DNA of 64,000 nt from Neobacillus terrae (GCF_011393025.1 NZ_JAAOEO010000009.1:154531-218530), one strand, 5' to 3'; shown: positions 18,710 to 26,935, counted from the first letter of the stretch. Translations and numbers: made by a program. The notes: generated by a model not told the origin, from the sequence alone.

Positions 18710-18715
18710 GTAATC

Positions 18716-18741
18716 AAAGCCAGGCGGACGCCTGGCTTTTT
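18716..18741 (+). terminator. MMPL gene terminator (first of three identical hairpins)
   Basis: AAAGCCAGGCG-GAC-GCCTGGCTTTTT hairpin right after the stop codon. The same hairpin core recurs at 18961 and 19202 as part of a tandem duplication. Confidence 0.9.
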
Positions 18742-19219
18742 AGTTTTATTGAGATTCTAATGGTAAATTCCTCAAAATGAGTGATAAAGAGATCAAAATG
18801 ATTGATATGTTGCCGGAAATGATGGATTAAGTCATTAACTTAATCGATTTTAACAGCAAAAAGATCGATATTGAATTGGCAAGTGCGGGTTTTTCTAAAA
18901 ATAAGGTTTCTTGCTTCTAGCTTTTTGTTCTATAACCTTGATAAAGATTCAATTACCAGGGCCAGGCGGACGCCTGGCTTTTTGTTTTATTGAGATTCTA
19001 ATGGTAAATTCCTCAAAATGATTGATAAAGAGATCAAAATGATTGATATGTTGCCGGAAATGATGGATTAAGTCATTAACTTAATCGATACTAACAGCAA
19101 AATGATTGATTTAGAATTGGAAAGTATGGCTTTTTCTAAAAATGAGGTTACTTGCTTTTGGCTTTTTGTTCTATAACCTTGATAAAGATTCAATTACCAG
19201 GGCCAGGCGGACGCCTGGC
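18719..19219 (+). repeat. 241-bp tandem duplication carrying a terminator and 42-bp subrepeats
   Basis: Two near-identical units begin at 18719 and 18961 (242 and 241 bases), and a third copy of the leading hairpin starts at 19202. Each unit has the GCCAGGCGGACGCCTGGC hairpin, an ATGA(G/T)TGATAAA-rich part and a shared CTATAACCTTGATAAAGATT tail. Small differences between units show divergence after duplication. No ribosome binding site or long reading frame was seen. Confidence 0.85.
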
Positions 19220-19279
19220 TTTTTTAGAAGTCTGGGATTCGACTTTTGATAAGGTAAGTCCCTTACTAGTGGGAGTTTT

Positions 19280-19400
19280 GTTGATATAATCGATAAGTTT
19301 CTGGCAATGAGTGATAAAATTCTCAAAATGATCGATAAGTTTCCGGAAATGAGTGATAAAGCAATCAAATTGATTGATATTTTTCAGACAGTTGATTAAT
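19280..19400 (+). repeat. 42-bp repeats reading as a 14-residue peptide repeat
   Basis: Plus-strand copies read MSDKILKMIDKFPE and MSDKAIKLIDIFQT before a stop. The same consensus occurs in both units of the upstream duplication (MSDKEIKMIDMLPE). No start codon with a ribosome binding site precedes it, so it is listed as a repeat and not a gene. Confidence 0.6.
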
Positions 19401-19412
19401 AAACTACCATGC

Positions 19413-19441
19413 AAAAAAGCGGCGCCAGTGGGCCGCTTTTT
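19413..19441 (-). terminator. Terminator of the cupin gene
   Basis: AAAAAGCGGCCCACTGGCGCCGCTTTTTT on the minus strand, just past the cupin stop codon. It is symmetric and could also stop plus-strand transcripts. Confidence 0.8.
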
Positions 19442-19444
19442 CTT

Positions 19445-19786
19445 TTATATATTTTTAGCATATGCCTCGCTTGGCAATTTATTAAGGACTACGTATAAGC
19501 TTGCTGGTTCTTTTCCTGTGTTTTCGAAAGCTAATTCTTCTTCCCCGCTGCAGTGAACCAAATCTGCCTCAGCTGTTTCAATGCTCGAGCCATCAATAGT
19601 AAATGTACCATTTCCGCATACTGTATAAAGATAAACTTCAGTGCCCGGATGTTTATGGGTAGGAAGTTTTTGTCCTGGGAGAAGATTAAGAACGAACGCA
19701 GTGCTCTCTCCCTTTATATATATAACTCGCTTTGTAAATTTATCCTCGCTGTATTCCTGGTAGGCTTTTACTGTTTGTTTTTCCAT
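19445..19786 (-). CDS. Small cupin-domain protein (YdbB-like)
   Basis: A 113-residue single-domain cupin. Metal-binding motif 1 is visible around GQKLPTHKHPGTEVYLYTVCGNG (His-His-Glu near 45-55), with a weaker motif 2 near residues 75-95. The preferred ATG follows AGGAGG at 7 bases; a GTG one codon earlier is also in frame. A Fur-box-like palindrome lies about 40 bases upstream. Function unknown; small cupins are often metal-binding or sensory. Confidence 0.85.
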   Translation of the reverse strand: MEKQTVKAYQEYSEDKFTKRVIYIKGESTAFVLNLLPGQKLPTHKHPGTEVYLYTVCGNGTFTIDGSSIETAEADLVHCSGEEELAFENTGKEPASLYVVLNKLPSEAYAKNI

Positions 19787-19826
19787 CACTATACCTCCTA
19801 TAACTTCCGTCTGTCTTTAGTATAGG

Positions 19827-19841
19827 TGATAATCATTTTCA
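19827..19841 (-). promoter_or_regulatory. Fur-box-like operator upstream of the cupin gene
   Basis: TGATAATCATTTTCA matches the 7-1-7 Fur consensus TGATAATNATTATCA at all but one defined position. On the minus strand a TATACT -10 lies immediately downstream (19820-19825). This suggests iron repression of the cupin gene. Confidence 0.65.
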
Positions 19842-19859
19842 ATTAAGTAAGCTGCATCA

Positions 19860-20140
19860 CTAAAGTCTAAAAAATTTCCTTTTTAAGCGATAAACTTAAT
19901 ACCTGAAATCATTTTTTATTTTTTGGGTCCTATCAATGAGTCTATTCCTCCTATTCACAAGAATTGCCTTTTTATCAAATGTCTGTACAAAGACATTACT
20001 AATCAATATTAAAAGCCAGGTTTTGTCATTGAATTTTGGGTTATCGACGCGTTTTAGAACTCTTTCATTAAGTTTTGATCTTCTATCAATAATTTGGGAG
20101 GATCAATAAATAATTACCTCTAAGATATTACCCAACACTC
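19860..20140. other. AT-rich intergenic stretch, nothing recognised
   Basis: Between the cupin promoter and the R1 repeat. No ORF with a ribosome binding site, hairpin terminator or known RNA was seen. Confidence 0.4.
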
Positions 20141-20184
20141 TTTAAGAAAAGTGCAAACGCCTGTTTAGCGACGTATGGCCATTT

Positions 20185-20360
20185 GAAGAAAGGCTAAGTC
20201 GCCACGTCCTGTGGCAACGCCTTTCTGACCCGCGTCCTGCGGGCCTCAACTTTGACTGAGATAAAGGATACACGAAATGCAAAGCATTTCGCTGTTGACT
20301 TATCGTAGGGAGAAGTGGGATGGACACTAGGCGCTGGGCGCTGGAACTAGACAATTTAAT
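20185..20360 (+). repeat. Dispersed repeat R1, copy a
   Basis: GC-rich block containing TCGCCACGTCCTGTGGCAAC, TGACCCGCGTCCTGCGGGCC and AGGCGCTGGGCGCTGG. The same elements occur at 36195-36525. Both copies are intergenic. Confidence 0.75.
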
Positions 20361-20397
20361 AGGTAAACCCTTATACTTTCTTATCAATCAAAAAAAA

Positions 20398-20419
20398 AGC
20401 CGTCCCTTAAAGGACGGCT
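20398..20419 (-). terminator. Terminator downstream of the 20.45-kb ORF
   Basis: AGCCGTCC-TTTAA-GGGACGGCT hairpin followed on the minus strand by TTTTTTT. Confidence 0.85.
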
Positions 20420-20449
20420 GCCATCATGGTGCCTTTTCTGAACGCCTGT

Positions 20450-20803
20450 TTATTTAATTCCAAAAGATGATGTTTGTCTTCGGATAGCACCTTTTTCAAT
20501 GATTTCAGAATTGATTCCTCTGAGACAATCCTGCTGTGCTCCAAATAAGTACATATACGATAAAATAACCTTCTGTGGTATATCCTGTTCATTTAACTCT
20601 TTCTTTTTCAGGCGCTCGCAGGATGGCATTTGGAAGGAGAAATCTTCTACACTGTTTGGAATATAACCATCTTCCTTTAGTCGGTTAAAAACCTTTTGCA
20701 TAGCTTCCTCATTTGAAATGACTTCCTTCTTTTCATTTGCATGGAATCCCTCTACACAAGTTTCCACTATATTTTGATTTATTTGTTCCTGTGCAAAAAT
20801 CAT
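20450..20803 (-). CDS. Hypothetical protein, possible 3' frameshift
   Basis: Not recognised. The frame is open far upstream but runs through repeat DNA. The ATG at 20803 (MIFAQEQINQN), preceded by AGGGG, is the first plausible start and gives 117 residues. A strong GGAGGTG at about 20873-20879 has only ATA/ATT codons at normal spacing, so an unusual upstream start cannot be excluded. The middle (EEAMQKVFNRLKEDGY) looks like a normal soluble protein. A second minus-strand frame overlapping the 3' part (about 20407-20530, reading SEESILKSLKKVLSEDKHH) also looks coding and ends in the terminator loop. That suggests either a frameshift or chance overlap. Confidence 0.45.
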   Translation of the reverse strand: MIFAQEQINQNIVETCVEGFHANEKKEVISNEEAMQKVFNRLKEDGYIPNSVEDFSFQMPSCERLKKKELNEQDIPQKVILSYMYLFGAQQDCLRGINSEIIEKGAIRRQTSSFGIK

Positions 20804-20923
20804 TTTAGCCCCTGCCAGAATCTCAGCTTCCTGGTTCTCCAATTCAATTATCGTTGTAATATTAATTATGCACCTCCGCCTTTCTATAACCCTATTATAA
20901 AAAAACCAAAGGAGGATTTTGGT

Positions 20924-20937
20924 TGTAAGCGTTTCAT
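20924..20937. promoter_or_regulatory. cre-like site
   Basis: TGTAAGCGTTTCAT agrees with the CcpA cre consensus at all but one defined position. It lies upstream of the hypothetical ORF. A single weak match, so tentative. Confidence 0.3.
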
Positions 20938-21069
20938 TTCTTTTTTTCTTCAAATGTTTTTGACAAAATTTTGTCAGTTTTTTAAAGCTATTGCTATATG
21001 TGTAAAGATGCGCAAATAATCTTAAATAGCTAAAAACATGAAGGAATATCTTCTCTTTTTCTCTTTTGG

Positions 21070-21290
21070 GCTTTGTTAATCTTGCCTGTTGATTTCCGCA
21101 CCCGGCGCTCGCTTCCTCCTTGGCGCGATGCACCTGCGGGAACTTGAATAGCACCCTTGAAATCGCCCACGCACGAAGGAAATGCGATAGCACAAGGAAA
21201 GCATCCAGGAATTTACATCGCACGAAATTTTGCGAAAGCATAATTGAGAATTTCCGAGGAGTCTCGCGCCTTTTCTTCAAGCAAATTAAG
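21070..21290. repeat. Dispersed Bacillaceae intergenic repeat (copy R2b)
   Basis: Begins TTGCCTGTTGATTTCCGCAC, contains GGCGCTCGCTTCCT, and ends GAGGAGTCTCGCGCC. It resembles the common Bacillaceae intergenic repeat also seen at 12130-12290. It carries an internal insert (21191-21226) matching, in reverse complement, two segments at 36225-36263 and 36355-36393. Confidence 0.65.
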
Positions 21291-21333
21291 GAAAAATCAA
21301 CAATAAAAAAATTTCTTCTTGGTACGGCAGTGT

Positions 21334-21347
21334 TGTAAGCGCTTTTA
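21334..21347. promoter_or_regulatory. cre-like site upstream of the met operon
   Basis: TGTAAGCGCTTTTA, one mismatch to the cre consensus, about 25 bases before the metN -35 box. Tentative. Confidence 0.3.
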
Positions 21348-21370
21348 TACTTTAGTGTAAAAAAACCTTA

Positions 21371-21399
21371 TTGACAATCGGATTACAAAGATTTAATAT
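21371..21399 (+). promoter_or_regulatory. SigA-type promoter of metNIQ
   Basis: TTGACA (21371-21376), 17-base spacer, TAATAT (21394-21399). It lies about 30 bases before the S-box leader. Confidence 0.8.
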
Positions 21400-21430
21400 A
21401 CGTAATAGTTAAAAATTACATACTATTCAC

Positions 21431-21585
21431 TTATCGAGAGAGACTGAGGGATCAGGCCCTATGACGTCCGGCAACCTCCATTATGGAACGGTGCCACTTC
21501 CTGCAGAATGTAATCATTCTGAGAGATAAGCCGTTAAACATATGTTTTCGCTTGCCTCTTTCTGAATGAAAGAGGCTTTTTGATT
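21431..21585 (+). ncRNA. SAM-I (S-box) riboswitch with terminator
   Basis: The aptamer (21431-21530) has the conserved S-box blocks TTATCGAGAGAG, CTGAGGGATCAGGCCC, ATGACGTCCGGCAACC, the AACGGTGCC segment and GAGAGATAAG. An intrinsic terminator GCCTCTTTC-TGAAT-GAAAGAGGC with a T tail follows (21554-21585). When S-adenosylmethionine is bound, transcription should stop before metN, so the transporter is made when methionine is scarce. Confidence 0.97.
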
Positions 21586-21605
21586 TTAAAAGGGAGGAAA
21601 TTAAA

Positions 21606-22616
21606 GTGATCCGCGTCGAGCATTTAAAAAAAGAATACACCACCAAAAAAGGAACCGTTATTGGCGTTAATGATGTCAGCCTGACCATTGAACGCGGTGA
21701 AATTTTTGGAATTGTCGGGTACAGTGGCGCCGGTAAAAGTTCACTGCTACGCTGCTTAAATCTCCTGGAAAAACCAACATCGGGAAATGTGCAGGTAGAT
21801 GGGACAAACCTAGGAAATTTGAAGGAAAAAGAACTGCGTGAAGCCAGACAGAAAATCGGAATGATATTTCAGCATTTCTATTTAGTTTCATCGAAAACTG
21901 TGTTTGACAATATAGCATTTGCCCTAAAAGCTGCCGGGAAGACAAAAAAGGAAATGGAATCAAAGGTTACCGAGCTTCTTGAACTGGTTGGCCTTTCTGA
22001 TAAAAGAGATGTATTCCCTTCCCAATTAAGCGGCGGCCAAAAACAGAGGGTCGGAATTGCCAGGGCTCTTGCCAATGATCCTAAAGTTCTTCTGTGTGAC
22101 GAGGCTACCTCTGCCTTAGACCCAAGTACTACAAAGTCAATTCTATCCTTGTTAAAAAAAATAAATCTCGACCTGGGTCTGACGATTGTTCTTATTACAC
22201 ATGAAATGGAAGTAGTTAAAGATATATGCGATAGAATCGCCGTTATGGAAAATGGAAGAATTGTTGAAATTGGCCGTGTTTATGACGTCTTTTCCAAACC
22301 GACACAGGAACTTACAAGATCATTTATTAACAGCGTCCTGGATTTTGACCTTCCTGAACACATTCTAAAAAAAAGTACTGGGACAATTGTAAAAATCACC
22401 TTCCAGGGCAGCGTTGCTGAAGAATCTGTTGTTAGTGACATGATTCAAAAATTCAAGGTTAAAGGAAATATTCTTCACGGAAAAATAGAGTATATACAGG
22501 GAACTCCACTAGGGATCTTTGTCATGGAACTAAAGGGAGAAAGTACAGAAATAGCCATGGCGGCAGAGTATCTCAGAAATCGGACCCAAAACCTGGAGGT
22601 GATACAGAATGATTGA
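21606..22616 (+). CDS. metN: Methionine ABC transporter, ATP-binding protein
   Basis: 336 residues; the cytoplasmic ATPase of the MetNIQ D/L-methionine importer. Walker A GYSGAGKSS (about 38-46), Q-loop IFQHF, signature LSGGQKQR, Walker B LLCDEATSALDP and switch His in ITHEM. The C-terminal part from about 265 is the NIL substrate-sensing domain that inhibits transport when methionine is high. GTG start behind GGGAGGA. The 3' end overlaps metI by 8 bases. Controlled by the upstream S-box. Confidence 0.96.
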   Translation: MIRVEHLKKEYTTKKGTVIGVNDVSLTIERGEIFGIVGYSGAGKSSLLRCLNLLEKPTSGNVQVDGTNLGNLKEKELREARQKIGMIFQHFYLVSSKTVFDNIAFALKAAGKTKKEMESKVTELLELVGLSDKRDVFPSQLSGGQKQRVGIARALANDPKVLLCDEATSALDPSTTKSILSLLKKINLDLGLTIVLITHEMEVVKDICDRIAVMENGRIVEIGRVYDVFSKPTQELTRSFINSVLDFDLPEHILKKSTGTIVKITFQGSVAEESVVSDMIQKFKVKGNILHGKIEYIQGTPLGIFVMELKGESTEIAMAAEYLRNRTQNLEVIQND

Positions 22617-23271
22617 TAGTCTTTTTAACTTGCTTCCCGATTTGAATAAAGCATTTTATGAAACGATCTATATGGTACTTATCTCTCTTGCTATTGCCAT
22701 TATTGTCGGCCTACCACTAGGAGTGCTCCTTTTCGTAACAGACAAAGATTTATTTTTAGAAAATCGTCCTTTGAAATCAATTTTGGGATTTACGGTCAAC
22801 ATGATTCGCTCTATCCCGTTTATCATTCTTCTTGTTGCCCTGCTTCCTTTAACAAATCTGATTACAGGTTCTACAATTGGTCCGACAGCAGCAAGCGTTT
22901 CCCTGTCTGTTGCAGCTATCCCATTTTTTTCAAGAATAGTAGAAACTTCTTTAAGAGAGATCAATAAAGGCATTATCGAAGCGGCTGTGGCAGTAGGGGC
23001 AACCCCCTGGATGATTATAAAAGACATCTTGATACCGGAAGCGCGTCCCGGTATTATTCAGGGTTTGACACTTACTACTATCAGCCTTGTTGGATATTCC
23101 GCCATGGCAGGAATTATCGGGGGCGGCGGTATCGGAGACCTTGCTATCCGCTTTGGTTATTATCGTTACGACAACACCGTTATGGTAACAACGGTTGTTA
23201 TACTAATCTGTTTAGTCCAGCTTATTCAATTCGCGGGTGATAAAATTGCCAGAATCACAGATAAGCGCTAA
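22609..23271 (+). CDS. metI: Methionine ABC transporter, permease
   Basis: 220-residue membrane permease with about five TM helices and the EAA-type coupling motif (EAAVAVGATPWMIIKDILIPEA, about 124-145) that contacts MetN. Start overlaps the metN end; GAGGTG ribosome binding site lies inside metN. Confidence 0.96.
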   Translation: MIDSLFNLLPDLNKAFYETIYMVLISLAIAIIVGLPLGVLLFVTDKDLFLENRPLKSILGFTVNMIRSIPFIILLVALLPLTNLITGSTIGPTAASVSLSVAAIPFFSRIVETSLREINKGIIEAAVAVGATPWMIIKDILIPEARPGIIQGLTLTTISLVGYSAMAGIIGGGGIGDLAIRFGYYRYDNTVMVTTVVILICLVQLIQFAGDKIARITDKR

Positions 23272-23307
23272 AAATATATAATTTTATCTTCATGGGAGGA
23301 ATATAAA

Positions 23308-24138
23308 GTGAAAAAGATTTTATTAGCCGTAATTTTATTGTTATCAGTTAGTGTTGCAGCTGCTTGCGGTAACACTGAAAAAACAACTTCAAAGGATTCT
23401 TCAGAGAAAAAACAAATTACTATTGGTGCAACTGCCGGACCATACAGCGATATGGTCAATAAAGCAATCAAGCCCGTTCTTGAGGAAAAAGGGTACGATG
23501 TTAAGATTGTAGAATTCAGCGATTATGTACAGCCAAACATTGCTCTTAGCAAAGGCGACCTTGATGCAAACTTATTTCAGCATAAAATTTACATGGAGAC
23601 TTTTGCCAAGCAGCATAACCTAAAACTTTCCGAACTAATAGTAGTGCCAACAGCACCAATGGGTATTTATTCTAAGAAGTACAAATCACTTGATGACATT
23701 GCTTCAGGAAGCACCATTGCTATTCCTAATGATCCTAGTAACCTTGCCCGTGCATTAGGAATACTGGAAGATGCTAAACTAATAACACTTGATAAAAATG
23801 TTAATCCATTAACCGTCTCAGAAAAAGATATTAAGGAAAATCCTAAAAAGCTTCAGTTTAAACCAATTGAAGCCGCCCAGCTTCCACGTTCAGTAGATGG
23901 AACTGATGCAGCTGCAGTACCAGGAAACTTTGCACTAGCGGCAAAAATGAACCTGCTTGATGCTCTCCAGCTTGAAAAAATGCCAGATGACTACCGTAAC
24001 CGTATTGTTGTAAATACTAAAGACATAAATTCTTCCTTTGCAAAAGATCTTAAGGCAGCTGTAGAATCAAAAGAATTTGAATCAACGATTGATAAAGAAT
24101 TCAAAGGTTTTGGAAAACCAGAATGGATGAAAAAGTAA
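23308..24138 (+). CDS. metQ: Methionine-binding lipoprotein
   Basis: 276-residue substrate-binding lipoprotein (NlpA/MetQ family). Type II signal peptide with lipobox VAAAC (Cys20). The mature part carries QITIGATAGPYSDMV, DYVQPNIAL and DANLFQHKIYME. GTG start after GGGAGGAA. Last gene of metNIQ, followed by a strong terminator. Confidence 0.96.
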   Translation: MKKILLAVILLLSVSVAAACGNTEKTTSKDSSEKKQITIGATAGPYSDMVNKAIKPVLEEKGYDVKIVEFSDYVQPNIALSKGDLDANLFQHKIYMETFAKQHNLKLSELIVVPTAPMGIYSKKYKSLDDIASGSTIAIPNDPSNLARALGILEDAKLITLDKNVNPLTVSEKDIKENPKKLQFKPIEAAQLPRSVDGTDAAAVPGNFALAAKMNLLDALQLEKMPDDYRNRIVVNTKDINSSFAKDLKAAVESKEFESTIDKEFKGFGKPEWMKK

Positions 24139-24142
24139 GATG

Positions 24143-24169
24143 AAAACCAGCGGACTTCCGCTGGTTTTT
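24143..24169 (+). terminator. metNIQ terminator
   Basis: AAAACCAGCGG-ACTT-CCGCTGGTTTTT hairpin immediately after metQ. Confidence 0.9.
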
Positions 24170-24555
24170 CCTTTAAGGCTAAAATTTAGGGTACATTCCC
24201 CATGATTATTGTCTCAATAAGTAAAACCGAATTGCTTAAAAAAGCCTGTCAGCTGGGACATCTGCAATTAAGCTCAAATATCCGCCCCAGGAACATTTTC
24301 CTCCATTACCTTTCGTCCTAGTCCCTTCTCCTGAAATAGAGGTTTAACTGCTATAACGATTTCAGTCGCCTTTCTGCTTTTGCCGCTTAATCCCATTCCC
24401 TTTTAAAAAAAACTGTAGTCCTCATTGCCCGGATTTGCTCTTTTCACTTTAAAATCCGGTTATAATCCCCCTTGTCCTTTTTCTATATTTCATACTTTCA
24501 TCTTTATTACAGATACTATATCAAATGAAAATTCACCAATAAGGAGGTTATTGTT
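24170..24555. other. Intergenic region upstream of the nucleotidase gene
   Basis: No gene is seen. TATAAT at about 24464-24469 may be a -10, but no good -35 was found at normal spacing. AAGGAGG (24541-24547) serves the following TTG start. Confidence 0.4.
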
Positions 24556-26520
24556 TTGGTTAAAATTCAACATGGCCTAGCCCTTCTAACACTGCTGCCA
24601 TTTTTGATTTCCCCTCTCTTTCAGGCCACTTCCTCTGTATCGGCAGCTCAGCAAAATCTCTCTGTTGATCTCAGACTTTTGGAGACCACCGACCTGCATG
24701 TGTCTTTAGCAAATTATAATTATTACCAAAGCAAAGAAGATAACAAGGTTGGGCTTGTTAAAACGGCAACCTTAATTAGACAGGCCAGGAAAGAAGCCAG
24801 TAACTCTCTCCTCTTCGATAATGGTGATAACCTGCAGGGAAACCCTCTAGGAGATTATATAGGTAAAGTAAAAGGTCTTAAGACTGGAGCAGTACATCCG
24901 GTTTATCGGGCTTTTAACTTCCTTAAGTATGATGCGATCACACTTGGCAATCATGAGTTTAACTACGGCCTTGACTTCCTGAATACCGCATTAAAAGGGG
25001 CAAAGATGCCAGTGGTTAATGCAAATGTATATAAAGCATCACAAAATAAAGCATACTTTAAGCCTTATACTATTCTAAAAAGAAAGGTTACAGACAGCAG
25101 CGGCAAAAAACGAACCCTCCGCATCGGTGTAATTGGGTTCGTACCTCCCCAAATCATGGAATGGGATAAAACGAATCTTGAGGGGAAAGTCGAGGCAAGG
25201 TCTATTGTTGAATCCGCCAAAAAATATATTCCTGCTATGAAAAAGTCAGGTGCTGATATTATCATAGCCCTTGCTCATACAGGAATTAGTGCAGAGCCTT
25301 ACACACCATGGATGGAAGACGCCGCTTATTACTTAACATTCGTACCTGGCATCGATGCCATTTTTGCAGGGCATTCCCACCGAATCTTCCCCGGCCCTCT
25401 TTATAAGGATTTACCAAATGTAGACCTTAACTCAGGAACAATAAATGGCAAGCCCGTAGTAATGGCTGGTTCTTTCGGAAATACTCTTGGAATTATTGAC
25501 CTTAAACTGGAGAAGAAGCAGGGTAAGTGGAAAATCCTGACCGGCAAAGGATTTACCAGACAGATTGCAGATGACATGGGGAATTCCCTTGTGGAAACTG
25601 ACGAAGCCCTTTTAAAGATAATTAAGCCTGAACATACTGCCACAATTAAATATGTAAACAGTCCTGTTGGAGAAACATCCACGCCTATCCATAGTTATTT
25701 TTCACTTGTCCAGGATGATCCTTCTGTACAGCTTTTAAACATGGCCCAAACTGATTATCTTACTAAAAAATTGAGGGAACCAAGTTATACTAAATATGCG
25801 GGTATTCCTGTTCTGTCTGCTGCTGCTCCTTTTAAAGCTGGCGGACGTGGCGGTCCATCCTATTACACAGATATTCCAGCGGGTACCCTCGCCATAAGAA
25901 ACATAGCGGATTTGTATTTATATCCTAACTCACTTCAGGCAGTTCTAGTGAATGGAGGACAGCTAAAGGAATGGCTGGAAATGAGTGCAGGCCAATTTAG
26001 GAAAATCGATCCTTCCAGCCGCCAGGAACAGTTACTAATTGACCCGAATTTTCGTTCCTATAATTTTGATGTAATTGACGGTATAAAATATCAAATTGAT
26101 GTAACTCGCCCAGCAAAGTATGATGCTGTTGAAAAGCTAATTAATCCTAATACAAGCAGAATTATTAACCTAACTTATAAAGGAAAACCTGTTACTCCTA
26201 ATCAAAAATTTATTGTCGCAGCTAACAGTTATCGTGCGTCAAGCACAACATTTCCAGGGGTAAGCAAAGGAGAAGTCATACTAAAGGCTCCTTACGAAAC
26301 GAGGCAGATTTTAACTGATTTTATCAAGGAAAATAAACGGATAAATCCTTCAGCAGATAAAAACTGGGCAATATCACCTGTTAGAGGATTTGCAATCACC
26401 TTTTTTGAATCTTCACCCGAGGCTCAAAAATATGCAAAGCTAACTAAAAATATTACTTATGCTGGTCCTTCCAGCGGGGGATTCGCCAGATATTTAATCA
26501 ATTTGGAAAACGGTGAGTAA
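24556..26520 (+). CDS. Secreted 2',3'-cyclic-nucleotide phosphodiesterase/3'-nucleotidase-like protein
   Basis: 654 residues. Signal peptide with cleavage probably after VSA (about residue 30). Calcineurin-like metallophosphatase domain (about 38-330): LETTDLHVSL, DNGDNLQGNPLGDY, TLGNHEFNYG, ALAHTGIS and AGHSHRIFPG supply the metal ligands. A 5'-nucleotidase C-terminal domain follows (about 360-600), with AAPFKAGGRGG and DLYLYPN. Resembles CpdB and one half of B. subtilis YfkN. There is no sortase signal or membrane anchor at the C-terminus, so it is probably released or wall-associated. Role: scavenging phosphate and nucleosides from extracellular nucleotides. TTG start with AGGAGG at 8 bases. 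Confidence 0.93.
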   Translation: MVKIQHGLALLTLLPFLISPLFQATSSVSAAQQNLSVDLRLLETTDLHVSLANYNYYQSKEDNKVGLVKTATLIRQARKEASNSLLFDNGDNLQGNPLGDYIGKVKGLKTGAVHPVYRAFNFLKYDAITLGNHEFNYGLDFLNTALKGAKMPVVNANVYKASQNKAYFKPYTILKRKVTDSSGKKRTLRIGVIGFVPPQIMEWDKTNLEGKVEARSIVESAKKYIPAMKKSGADIIIALAHTGISAEPYTPWMEDAAYYLTFVPGIDAIFAGHSHRIFPGPLYKDLPNVDLNSGTINGKPVVMAGSFGNTLGIIDLKLEKKQGKWKILTGKGFTRQIADDMGNSLVETDEALLKIIKPEHTATIKYVNSPVGETSTPIHSYFSLVQDDPSVQLLNMAQTDYLTKKLREPSYTKYAGIPVLSAAAPFKAGGRGGPSYYTDIPAGTLAIRNIADLYLYPNSLQAVLVNGGQLKEWLEMSAGQFRKIDPSSRQEQLLIDPNFRSYNFDVIDGIKYQIDVTRPAKYDAVEKLINPNTSRIINLTYKGKPVTPNQKFIVAANSYRASSTTFPGVSKGEVILKAPYETRQILTDFIKENKRINPSADKNWAISPVRGFAITFFESSPEAQKYAKLTKNITYAGPSSGGFARYLINLENGE

Positions 26521-26525
26521 TTCAA

Positions 26526-26570
26526 AAAGAACCTGCTAAGGAGTTAATCCTTTATGCTGGTTCTTTTTTT
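26526..26570 (+). terminator. Nucleotidase gene terminator
   Basis: Imperfect AAGAACC-GC...GC-GGTTCTT hairpin with a long loop, followed by seven T. Confidence 0.7.
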
Positions 26571-26614
26571 CCAAAAATAAAAAGCACACTTAGGTATGGG
26601 CACTTATCTGCATC

Positions 26615-26935
26615 TTAAACAAGCTCAAGAAAGTGATGAATTCCGGTTACGGTAAAGACACGGGTGATTTTTGGAGAGGCATTTTTAACCTTTATGATAT
26701 TTTTGTTTCCTGCAGCCCTCAATTTAATTAGATAAATAAATTGTCTTAGCCCTGTACTGTCTATATATTTAAGACCGCTAAAATCGAAGAGGAGATTCTC
26801 TTTTTCAGCAAGAAAGGAAGGATTTAATTTTTCCTGAAAATAAGGAATCATGGACCCATCAAGTTCTCCAGTTAATAAGATTGTTGTTAAATTTCCCTTT
26901 TCATCTATCTCTATGTCTAACAGCTTTTCGCTCAT
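26615..26935 (-). CDS. STAS-domain anti-sigma factor antagonist-like protein
   Basis: 106-residue single STAS domain of the SpoIIAA/RsbV type. The switch motif is YIDSTGLRQFI (phosphorylatable Ser near 61), and the N-terminal strand is TTILLTGELDGSMIPYF. No kinase (RsbW/SpoIIAB) or sigma gene is adjacent, so its partner lies elsewhere. ATG preceded by GGGAGGATATCC. Confidence 0.87.
   Translation of the reverse strand: MSEKLLDIEIDEKGNLTTILLTGELDGSMIPYFQEKLNPSFLAEKENLLFDFSGLKYIDSTGLRQFIYLIKLRAAGNKNIIKVKNASPKITRVFTVTGIHHFLELV

Noticed and set aside
18713..19400. CRISPR or coding interpretation of the 241-bp repeats
   Set aside because: Units are long, adjacent and carry terminators; reading frames are short and lack ribosome binding sites.
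20804..21280. N-terminal extension of the 20.45-kb ORF to 276 residues
   Set aside because: The upstream part runs through the R2 repeat, has no ribosome binding site at its ATG, and is rich in Lys/Arg/Phe/Cys unlike the downstream part.
21431..21530. T-box leader
   Set aside because: Sequence blocks match the S-box aptamer; no T-box TGGNACCGCG sequence is present.
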